From Nibrella viscosa (GTDB lineage Bacteria; Bacteroidota; Bacteroidia; Cytophagales; Spirosomataceae), in contig NZ_BAABHB010000007.1 of assembly GCF_039541875.1 (NCBI RefSeq), positions 1 to 64,000 of the forward strand: 64,000 bases of DNA. Reading direction: 5' to 3'. Positions 43,623 to 51,452 of this stretch are shown in pieces. The notes under the pieces are model-generated. The model was given only the letters and a program-made list of their open reading frames with translations. It was not told the origin of the DNA and did no database searches. Position numbers and translations under genes: made by a program. Every line of letters begins with the position of its first letter. Position 1 is the first letter of the stretch.

Positions 43623-44342
43623 TTATGACATCATAAGGAAACCGGCAGGTGCGCGGTGCGAGGTGGTCTGCTCGTAGGGCGAGAGGTAAAGCACCGTTAA
43701 TTCGCTCCCCGACAGATCCTCGATTCGGTAGGTATCAATGGGGTGCCGGCTAACCGGGCTATGGGTTGAGCCCAGCCGCTGCCAGGCTACCGGCAGGCCG
43801 TCGGGCGTACGCAGGCGGTTCAGGTAAACGCTGCTGTTTATGATCCCTTTGACTGGTATGGGGTTGGTACGGTCATAGCCGAACGCGCCGTAGGCATCCG
43901 GCAGTTGCTCGCCGGTAGTGCCGTTGTTGATGCCCAGCACAGCGTTGAGCGCCCCACCGATCAGGGCTTCGTCGCCGTGCTGTGCCCGGTACTGTTGCCG
44001 GTGAAATTTTTCGTTAAGGAACTCGTAGAGTATAGCGGCATCGCGGGAAGTGGGGAGCGGGTAGGCCGGTTGGCCGGCGGGCCGGTTCATGACTGAAAAC
44101 CGGAACGTTTCTTCATCGGCCGGATCATCGAGCAGGAAGAACCGGGCACAGGCATGGAGATACATCCCGGTAAATGCCTGGGTGGTATAATGCCCACGCA
44201 GGCGCGGCTGCAGGGTAGCCACTTCGGCCTGGATCTGGGGTTTACCGTCGGGAAACATAACCGCCTGTAGCTGTTCCATCAGGCGGATAAATGCCTGATC
44301 CGGATGGTTTTGTTTCGGGCGCAGAAAGTCAAAAAACGGCAT
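43623..44342 (-). CDS. Hypothetical protein beside array 2
   Basis: A 239-residue soluble protein with no signal peptide or membrane helix, beginning MPFFDFLRPKQNHPDQAFIR. Segments such as QPRLRGHYTTQAFTGMYLHA and the Gly/Asn-rich ALNAVLGINNGTTGEQLPD do not match a family that I know. It lies downstream of array 2 on the same strand, 165 bp beyond its trailer repeat, and could be read through from the array. No catalytic motif is evident. Base composition is like its neighbours. Confidence 0.65.
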   Translation of the reverse strand: MPFFDFLRPKQNHPDQAFIRLMEQLQAVMFPDGKPQIQAEVATLQPRLRGHYTTQAFTGMYLHACARFFLLDDPADEETFRFSVMNRPAGQPAYPLPTSRDAAILYEFLNEKFHRQQYRAQHGDEALIGGALNAVLGINNGTTGEQLPDAYGAFGYDRTNPIPVKGIINSSVYLNRLRTPDGLPVAWQRLGSTHSPVSRHPIDTYRIEDLSGSELTVLYLSPYEQTTSHRAPAGFLMMS

Positions 44343-44507
44343 AGCGATACGAGCTTGATTAAGCCATAAAATAGCTAAAATTCAGCATATTAGCAAGCTT
44401 TTTTTCAAGCTATACCCGCAGGCGTCAGCCCGTTCTGACCAGCGTAATTGTAGAAACGGGCAAAAGCCCATACTGACTACTACCTCGCCGTGTCAGGGGG
44501 AGAAACG

Positions 44508-46792
44508 GTCTTAATCCTTGTTCTGCTGGAAGTGGTACTCTGACCCGCTGGTTAGTTGGCACGAACAACAAGGCAAGACCTGTCTTAATCCTTGTTCTGC
44601 TGGAAGTGGTACTCTGACTGGTTTACGAACGGTATAAAGACCGTTTTGGTGAAGTCTTAATCCTTGTTCTGCTGGAAGTGGTACTCTGACGCCTTGAAAA
44701 ACTGGCAAAACACAAAGAAGAAATTTCTAGTCTTAATCCTTGTTCTGCTGGAAGTGGTACTCTGACATGCCGCATTGGAAGCAGCTGGATTCGTATTTGC
44801 AGGGTCTTAATCCTTGTTCTGCTGGAAGTGGTACTCTGACCGGTGCATGTAAACCCGACTGCACCACTGGCCGAGACGGTCTTAATCCTTGTTCTGCTGG
44901 AAGTGGTACTCTGACAAGTGCTTGAAAGTTCGGCGTAACAAGTAAGGCAAGTCTTAATCCTTGTTCTGCTGGAAGTGGTACTCTGACTACTCATACATAC
45001 AATATGTTTGGGAGTCAACCGACATATTGTCTTAATCCTTGTTCTGCTGGAAGTGGTACTCTGACGAGTTACAAACTAAGGTTGGTTCTAAACCAGAAAC
45101 CTTTAGTCTTAATCCTTGTTCTGCTGGAAGTGGTACTCTGACTCTTCCAAATTCTATCCAGGCTCAACGGTAAAAGCTGGATAAGTCTTAATCCTTGTTC
45201 TGCTGGAAGTGGTACTCTGACAAGTACGAAGATGACGATGAGGACAATGAACCTCTGTCTTAATCCTTGTTCTGCTGGAAGTGGTACTCTGACACAAATA
45301 CGAACGTCTGCAAGCAGAGTTTTTAGAACATGGTCTTAATCCTTGTTCTGCTGGAAGTGGTACTCTGACTTTTGCTGATCTGCATTTTGGTCTTATTGGT
45401 ATTAGGTCTTAATCCTTGTTCTGCTGGAAGTGGTACTCTGACTTTTGGCGAAATAGATAATTGTGTAATTGCTGAATTGCAGTCTTAATCCTTGTTCTGC
45501 TGGAAGTGGTACTCTGACTATGAAGCCAGTCAGGTAAACGGGGAACTGGCACTGTGTCTTAATCCTTGTTCTGCTGGAAGTGGTACTCTGACTTTCAGCG
45601 GTTGCACTTTTGACAGTAACGGTGTTTGTCTTAATCCTTGTTCTGCTGGAAGTGGTACTCTGACAGGACACAAGCGGTCGAAAGACCTGTAGGCTGAGTG
45701 TCTTAATCCTTGTTCTGCTGGAAGTGGTACTCTGACAATCAACTTACTACTGATATGGAAGCATTTAACTACAATTGTCTTAATCCTTGTTCTGCTGGAA
45801 GTGGTACTCTGACTAGGTACGAAAAAAAGCCTGATGTATCATTGCCCAACTGACAGTCTTAATCCTTGTTCTGCTGGAAGTGGTACTCTGACTGTTAGCT
45901 TTATTTAACAGTAATCCTAACGCAAGCATAGTCTTAATCCTTGTTCTGCTGGAAGTGGTACTCTGACTAAAACAAAGGCTGTTAATAAAACAGACCTTTG
46001 GAAGTCTTAATCCTTGTTCTGCTGGAAGTGGTACTCTGACACCACCACTAAAGAAGGCAAGTTTGTGACTAAAGTAGTCAAGTCTTAATCCTTGTTCTGC
46101 TGGAAGTGGTACTCTGACACTCGTTTGCTTTCTAACTAAGGGAGGTAGCCCCGGCCGGTCTTAATCATTGTTCTGCTGGAAGTGGTACTCTGACTGGTAC
46201 AATGCCGGTGAAATTGTTAACTGCATGATCGTCTTAATCCTTGTTCTGCTGGAAGTGGTACTCTGACGAAGTGGTACTCTGACTTGTCAATATATAAATT
46301 ATAGTCTTAATCCTTGTTCTGCTGGAAGTGGTACTCTGACTTTTCAACGGGTATTTCATATCGGTTTTGTTGGTTTGCCTGTCTTAATCCTTGTTCTGCT
46401 GGAAGTGGTACTCTGACACGCTCTGAATTATTCGATTTGGTGTTAGATTGTCTAGTCTTAATCCTTGTTCTGCTGGAAGTGGTACTCTGACGTAGCCAAG
46501 ACTGAAGCATCGACCTTCAGACAGGCGTCTTAATCCTTGTTCTGCTGGAAGTGGTACTCTGACTACAACCACAATCGCCGAATACGTTGAGGCGGATACG
46601 GTCTTAATCCTTGTTCTGCTGGAAGTGGTACTCTGACTCTATTCATCCAGTATCTGACTGGAGAGATAGACTGGAGTCTTAATCCTTGTTCTGCTGGAAG
46701 TGGTACTCTGACATTGATTGTAAAACAGTCTCTTTAGACAAACTTTCTTTTTCCGGTCTTAATCCTTGTTCTGCTGGAAGTGGTACTCTGAC
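44508..46792 (-). CRISPR. CRISPR array 2 (type III-A, 31 repeats)
   Basis: Thirty-one 37-bp repeats from 44508 to 46792, identical to those of array 1 except that the central dinucleotide is GC (TTCTGCTGGAA) where array 1 has AG. Nearly all copies are perfect; the repeat at 46158 has one change (TTAATCATTG). Spacers are about 35-42 bp. The spacer at 46268-46303 begins with the 16 bases GAAGTGGTACTCTGAC, the end of the repeat. The leader lies to the right (46793 onward), next to the csm6-like genes, so crRNAs are transcribed on the minus strand. Confidence 0.98.
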
Positions 46793-46900
46793 AGCTAATT
46801 TTGTAAGTTGCTGATAATCAGAGCCAAAAATGGTTAAATTATTAGAAAAATACCATGATCGCTTGGAAATTTTATGTCGATTTCGGAACATAAACAGCAT
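46793..46900 (-). promoter_or_regulatory. Leader of array 2
   Basis: AT-rich sequence that shares with the array 1 leader GCTAA and TTTGTAA beside the repeat, a CTGATAATCA-like word, and TTTCGGAACAT at 46881-46891, 89 bases from the repeat. The remaining bases to 47061 hold no gene. Confidence 0.75.
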
Positions 46901-47061
46901 GTCAACGAACAAAAACCGGCGCAAAACCGATCCGATGCAGCCAAGATACGGCCCAAAAACATTCGATGCAAGCCCCCATACCAATTCCCGAACCAATATT
47001 GAAGAACCGGCAATCGGGCATCAAATCACCAATGCTTTCTGTTTACGTATATACACCATCG

Positions 47062-48501
47062 TTAAATCAATGCTTCGATTTCGCTTTTAATCGTATCGTA
47101 CAGGCCAAAACCATTTACGGCAAAGATCTGGTCGAGTTGGCTGAAAAGATCGTCGGCTGTATAATCTTGTTTATTGCCGCCCAAAATGGCATTAACCTCG
47201 CCATGCGTAATCGAACCCAATCCATGTTGTGCGGCATTGCGCTTACCGGCCAGTAATTCCAGTTTATCACCAATGCGTTTTCTGACGGCCATCTGCGGAT
47301 CTGTCAGCAATCCGTTGTTGCACAGAAAAATATAAATGCTTTTGTAGGCCCACCGGTTAGGATTGTTGATGGACACCTTCTTTTTGCGCAGGTAGGCAGG
47401 CAGGTCCGGATGCGTTTCTGTGAGTTTGGCCTCCCAGCCTGGGTTCTGATCGTTCTTACCGTATGCCGAATTAAAATAGGCATGTACCGGTCCCATGATC
47501 TGTTCAACCGTTGTTTTGAAAAGCACTTCGTTGAGAGTATGCGCCCGCCAGAGAAATTCATTGTATTTTCGTTGTTTCTGAAACCGTATCTTCATGGCCA
47601 GATACAGATCCACAATCTTTTCCGCTTCGGAAATGGTTTCCACCAATTCGTCATATTGCAGATTAAGCCGTTTTGTAGCATAACTGGCTTTGTGGAAGAT
47701 AGCCGGATTAGAATGCATCGATTCAGTGATGGCATCAAAGTCCAAATCGATCAGGTGCTTGCGGATGGCTTTGGCGGCCAGTGTATCAACAAACCGGGCC
47801 GGAAAGGTTAACGCCTGAACCTCAGATCCTTCTGCTTTCTGTAAGTAGATTACCCGTCCTTCAAATGTTTCGATTAGCCGCAGGGTCAGCGCCTGGTTAA
47901 TCTGGTCGATGCCTCCCTGCGGAAACAGGTACACCGCCTGCACATCGTCGGCATACAGTAGGTCGGCTTTAATGCGGGCAAACTCCTCATACTGTACCCC
48001 CATATCCGTCACGGCCTCATACCGGCCAAACGGGTCGATCTCAGCCGTATCGAAGTAGGTATCCTCCCGGATCAGCTTTTCGATGATGTCGGCAAAATAA
48101 ACGGTATCGTTATCTACATTTTCGCGCTTTTTAACCCGTCCGGCCTGGTGGGCCTCTTCCTGATCAGTAAACACCAGCATGATCACATCCAGCCGGACAC
48201 CTTTTTCTTTGAGATAAGTCAGGGCCGGCCGGATCAGCGGCCAGTCAATAATGGGCCGAAACAGCGTCCAGTTGTCGAGAATGATACGCCCATCGGGCCG
48301 GGGTGTCAGCGTATATACATCGGGAAACTCCTTGTTGTACCGCGCCGACACGCGCAACGCGGGCTGGTCCACCGGCTGCACCCAGGAGAGGGTCCGGTTG
48401 CCGCTGACTTCGGTTATGTGTTCAAAGCCGTTAGGCGACAGTGCATCGCGGAGCAGTTGAATTTCGCGGGTACCGAGAGTAATGACGAGGTAGTTTTTCA
48501 T
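47062..48501 (-). CDS. csm6: Csm6-like CARF-HEPN ribonuclease (copy 2, array-proximal)
   Basis: A 479-residue protein. The N-terminal CARF domain starts MKNYLVITLGTREIQLLRDA and contains the ligand-loop strand AVYLFPQGGIDQINQALTLR; the C-terminal HEPN domain has the RX4H catalytic motif in KRNAAQHGLGSI. Such proteins are activated by cyclic oligoadenylate made by Cas10 and cleave RNA nonspecifically. It is paralogous to the gene just upstream (same starts and same GGIDQIN motif) but clearly diverged. Both active motifs are intact. It lies between the interference genes and the array 2 leader, same strand. Confidence 0.88.
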   Translation of the reverse strand: MKNYLVITLGTREIQLLRDALSPNGFEHITEVSGNRTLSWVQPVDQPALRVSARYNKEFPDVYTLTPRPDGRIILDNWTLFRPIIDWPLIRPALTYLKEKGVRLDVIMLVFTDQEEAHQAGRVKKRENVDNDTVYFADIIEKLIREDTYFDTAEIDPFGRYEAVTDMGVQYEEFARIKADLLYADDVQAVYLFPQGGIDQINQALTLRLIETFEGRVIYLQKAEGSEVQALTFPARFVDTLAAKAIRKHLIDLDFDAITESMHSNPAIFHKASYATKRLNLQYDELVETISEAEKIVDLYLAMKIRFQKQRKYNEFLWRAHTLNEVLFKTTVEQIMGPVHAYFNSAYGKNDQNPGWEAKLTETHPDLPAYLRKKKVSINNPNRWAYKSIYIFLCNNGLLTDPQMAVRKRIGDKLELLAGKRNAAQHGLGSITHGEVNAILGGNKQDYTADDLFSQLDQIFAVNGFGLYDTIKSEIEALI

Positions 48502-48511
48502 AAAAGGGGGC

Positions 48512-48541
48512 TGTAGAGACGCAATATGTTGCGTCTCTACA
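48512..48541. repeat. Palindromic intergenic repeat containing the stop of the upstream csm6-like gene
   Basis: TGTAGAGACGCAA (48512-48524) and TTGCGTCTCTACA (48529-48541) form a 13-bp perfect stem with a 4-base loop. Palindromes built on GTAGAGACG are widespread dispersed repeats in cyanobacteria and Bacteroidota. Its last bases supply the TAG stop of the next gene. Confidence 0.85.
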
Positions 48542-50045
48542 CGAACGTTTCAGATAAAAGGTGTATGATCTCGTCGCGAATAGTGTCAAAAATTTCTTTA
48601 CCGTTTGCCAAACCGAAGAAAGTCCTTAAATCAATAATGAGTTGATCTAAAGAGGTTTGCTTTGTCATTAAAGCATTTTCCAAATCATTGCGTGTTACTG
48701 GAAGAGCAGAATGAATGAGTTTATTTCGTAGCTTATCAAAGCAGGTGATCTGCTCAGTAAGGCGGGTTAGCTGAACCGGCTTTTCGTCAGTGCATTGCAG
48801 GTATCGATAGTTGTAGATATTCCGCAGCGTTTTATAGTCAGGTATCCAACCACCATCCGGCATACTCTGTTTATCCATCAGATAACGCTGCAAGCCATCC
48901 ACGCGCCGTATTGCACTCCCAAAACTGGCATTTTGAGTTAAGTCTGTGATTTTTAAATAGTCAATAACATTTGGTCCAAGTAAAACCTCGCCAAGTGTAC
49001 GGAGTCGAAGAAGCGTTTCGTTATACTGACTTTGTTCTTTTTCAATCAATGCATTGAGAAAAAGCAATTCCTGTCTGATTTTATATATTCCTTTTTTATC
49101 AACCGATTCCCAGTAGGCACCAATTGTAGGGTGGCTATATTTGGCCCGTAAAAGCTGTTTGTAACATTGCTCAGCTTCCTTAACATGAAGATTTCGTAAA
49201 TTATCGCCTAATTGAGCCAATAGCTGCGGCTTTTTATCGTAAATCAAGACTTGAACAGCGTGAAAGTCATATCGCTTCAATAGCTCTTCAGCCTTTGCCT
49301 TGTTAAGATTTCGTATAAATTTCCGAGGAAACTTCCGTTCTGCTACCTCCTGGTCTTCTGGCTGCTGTAGATACCGTACCTTACCGGGAAAATGCTCTAT
49401 CAGCTTTAGCGTTAGTGCTGTATTGATCTGATCAATCCCACCTTGCGCCAATAGGAAGATATGTCTGACCTCCTCAACTGGCGTGTTTAATAGCCCCCCC
49501 TTCTGCCGCTCAAAGTGTTCATATTGAAAATCAATATTTATTGGCTCTCTTTCTATTGGATAGTCCTTTATGTCTGAATTGGTGGTTGTGGGGTGTTGTA
49601 ATAAATAAGTTTTGATCAGGTCATTAAAGTATAATGTGTCATCTTTCCAATGGAAACCTGCTACGGCTTTATTCTGATTAGTAAAGACTGTTAGCACATA
49701 GTCAACTTTAACAAGCTCCTTTTTAAGCCATTTTAAGGGCGCATCAATTAACGGGTACACTAACCATTTTTTATTCTCTTCTGATAACTTCGCAAGTTCC
49801 AGACCCGCGTTTCGGGGAGATGGAAAAATATAGTATTCAGGAAACAGCTCGTTAATATTTGACCGGACATCAATAACTGCATCCGTTTCTATGAGCCTGA
49901 TTTTAGTGATAAAGTCTTTTCCTTTCTCTTTATCTGAATAAATACTTTCTATTTGAATCTTACCTTCAGTAATAGCCTGACGTATAGCAGCTTCCGTTGT
50001 TTGTACATCGCGAGTGCCTATGGTAATGATGAGAATATTTTTCAT
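48537..50045 (-). CDS. csm6: Csm6-like CARF-HEPN ribonuclease (copy 1)
   Basis: A 502-residue paralogue of the preceding protein. CARF: MKNILIITIGTRDVQTTEAA and HIFLLAQGGIDQINTALTLK; HEPN: CFDKLRNKLIHSALPV with an intact RX4H. It is likely activated by cyclic oligoadenylate from Cas10, with RNA cleavage as output. Base composition is more AT-rich than the second copy and most neighbours, so it may have been acquired separately. Two tandem Csm6-like effectors may respond to different ring sizes or form heterodimers; neither can be decided here. Its stop lies inside a palindromic repeat. Confidence 0.88.
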   Translation of the reverse strand: MKNILIITIGTRDVQTTEAAIRQAITEGKIQIESIYSDKEKGKDFITKIRLIETDAVIDVRSNINELFPEYYIFPSPRNAGLELAKLSEENKKWLVYPLIDAPLKWLKKELVKVDYVLTVFTNQNKAVAGFHWKDDTLYFNDLIKTYLLQHPTTTNSDIKDYPIEREPINIDFQYEHFERQKGGLLNTPVEEVRHIFLLAQGGIDQINTALTLKLIEHFPGKVRYLQQPEDQEVAERKFPRKFIRNLNKAKAEELLKRYDFHAVQVLIYDKKPQLLAQLGDNLRNLHVKEAEQCYKQLLRAKYSHPTIGAYWESVDKKGIYKIRQELLFLNALIEKEQSQYNETLLRLRTLGEVLLGPNVIDYLKITDLTQNASFGSAIRRVDGLQRYLMDKQSMPDGGWIPDYKTLRNIYNYRYLQCTDEKPVQLTRLTEQITCFDKLRNKLIHSALPVTRNDLENALMTKQTSLDQLIIDLRTFFGLANGKEIFDTIRDEIIHLLSETFV

Positions 50046-50050
50046 TGAGC

Positions 50051-50198
50051 TTATTTCTTTTCTTTATGATCAAGCAGCAGTTTCTCGGCACCTGTTTCCA
50101 GCATCAACATAATAAAGTTACACGGCCGGTTACAGCTTTAGCTGCTCGGGTGTCAGACCGGTGTTTTGGATGACCGCGTCATCAAGTTCAGGTATCAT
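50051..50198 (-). pseudogene. Possible remnant of a small gene
   Basis: Between copy 1 of csm6 and the AAA gene are two short frames on the minus strand: MIPELDDAVIQNTGLTPEQL with stop TAA at 50130, and MLMLETGAEKLLLDHKEKK ending at 50051. The first resembles the middle of UPF0175-type small antitoxin-like proteins; the second would follow after a stop. I read this as a decayed gene, but either frame could be chance. Confidence 0.25.
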
Positions 50199-50247
50199 GC
50201 GTTTACACGTTTTCACTGTATTAAATGCAAATTATAACAGAGGTTGG

Positions 50248-51402
50248 TTAGGTTATCTCTCCTAACCCGTCAATTGTCAATACCCGCATGTTGGTGCGGT
50301 ACTGGGCGGTATCACCCCCGTACACAAGCGCCGCTTCGGCCGTAGGCGAAAGCGCCTGAAAAAACTGTAGGCCTTTGAAAAAATCCGGCTGAATGGTCCG
50401 GCCCGATCTGATCTCAATGGCTGTCAGCCGCGCTCCCCGGTCGATCAGCAAATCCACCTCGTGCCCCGACTGATCCGACCAGAAATAGAACGGTGGCCGT
50501 TGCCCCTGGTTGAGCCAGTTTTTGGTCAGCTCATTAATAACCAGATTCTCGAACAACGCTCCCCGCGCAAAATGCACCGCCAGATCGTCCACCGACCGGA
50601 TGCCCAGCAGGTAAGCGGCCAGCCCGGTGTCGTAGAAGTACACTTTGGGCGTTTTGACAATCCGCTTGCTGAAGTTCTGGTAATACGGTGGCAGCCGATA
50701 AGCGATAAACGATATTTCGAGTACCGTCAGCCAGGCGTTTACGGTCTTGTTGTCAACGCCCAGTTCAACGGCCAGGCTGCTTTGGTTAAACAACTGCCCG
50801 ATGCGCCCGGCCAGTAACTGAATAAACCGCTGGAACAGGCCTAGATTCAGTATGTTCTTGACCTGCCGCACATCCCGCTCCACATAGGTTTGCAGGTAGC
50901 TATCGTAAAAAAACGCCGGGTCGATGTCCTGTACAACCCGGCGCGGATAAGCGCCACCCACCAGATAGTTCTCCCAGGATACAGGCGCATAGGCCGTGCC
51001 GCTTAACTCCTGCCACGACAACGGCAGCAGGTGAAACACCGCTACCCGACCTGCCAGCGATTGCGTAATGCTTTCCATCAACAGGAAATTCTGCGATCCG
51101 GTCAGGATGTATTCGCCGGTACGTTGCCGCTCATCGGTCAGGACCTGCAGGTACGAAAACAGTTCGGGCACATACTGCACCTCGTCCAGAATCACCCCGT
51201 TCTGGTACGTTTCCAGAAAGCCTTTAGGGTCTTGCCGCGCAAATTCCCGATCGCTCAGGCTTTCCAGGCTAACATACCGATATTCAGGGCTGAGCAGCTT
51301 CGCCAGCGTAGTTTTACCTGACTGACGGGGGCCGGTGATGCTGATAATAGGGTACTTCTGGAGCAGTTCATCGGCTATTGTGGCAAGTTGACGATGTATC
51401 AC
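50248..51402 (-). CDS. AAA_14/DUF4143 ATPase, passenger in the csm operon
   Basis: A 384-residue protein from GTG 51402 (VIHRQLATIADELL). It has Walker A SITGPRQSGKTTLAKLL, Walker B NGVILDEVQYVPELFSYLQV, sensor EYILTGSQNFLLM and the C-terminal DUF4143 domain (RYVERDVRQVKN-like, FWSDQSGHEVDLLIDRG). These ATPases are frequent stand-alone genes in Bacteroidota with no settled function and are not known type III components. A longer start at TTG 51444 lies inside a 43-bp palindrome. Position between csm5 and csm6 on the same strand suggests insertion into the operon. Confidence 0.85.
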   Translation of the reverse strand: MIHRQLATIADELLQKYPIISITGPRQSGKTTLAKLLSPEYRYVSLESLSDREFARQDPKGFLETYQNGVILDEVQYVPELFSYLQVLTDERQRTGEYILTGSQNFLLMESITQSLAGRVAVFHLLPLSWQELSGTAYAPVSWENYLVGGAYPRRVVQDIDPAFFYDSYLQTYVERDVRQVKNILNLGLFQRFIQLLAGRIGQLFNQSSLAVELGVDNKTVNAWLTVLEISFIAYRLPPYYQNFSKRIVKTPKVYFYDTGLAAYLLGIRSVDDLAVHFARGALFENLVINELTKNWLNQGQRPPFYFWSDQSGHEVDLLIDRGARLTAIEIRSGRTIQPDFFKGLQFFQALSPTAEAALVYGGDTAQYRTNMRVLTIDGLGEIT

Positions 51403-51406
51403 GGCG

Positions 51407-51449
51407 TTTTTTTGAAATTTAGGAATCAGATTCCTAAATTTCAAAAAAA
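51407..51449. repeat. 43-bp perfect palindrome at the csm5 / AAA gene boundary
   Basis: Two 21-base arms around a single central A at 51428: seven T, then GAAATTTAGGAATC, mirrored by GATTCCTAAATTTC and seven A. Because the T-run precedes and the A-run follows on either strand, it is not a standard terminator. It lies only 4 bp from the csm5 stop and covers the 5' end of the AAA gene. Confidence 0.9.
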
Positions 51450-51452
51450 ACC

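Noticed and set aside
51407..51449. 43-bp palindrome as a rho-independent terminator of csm5
   Set aside because: On both strands the stem is followed by A and not by U, so it does not fit the terminator pattern.
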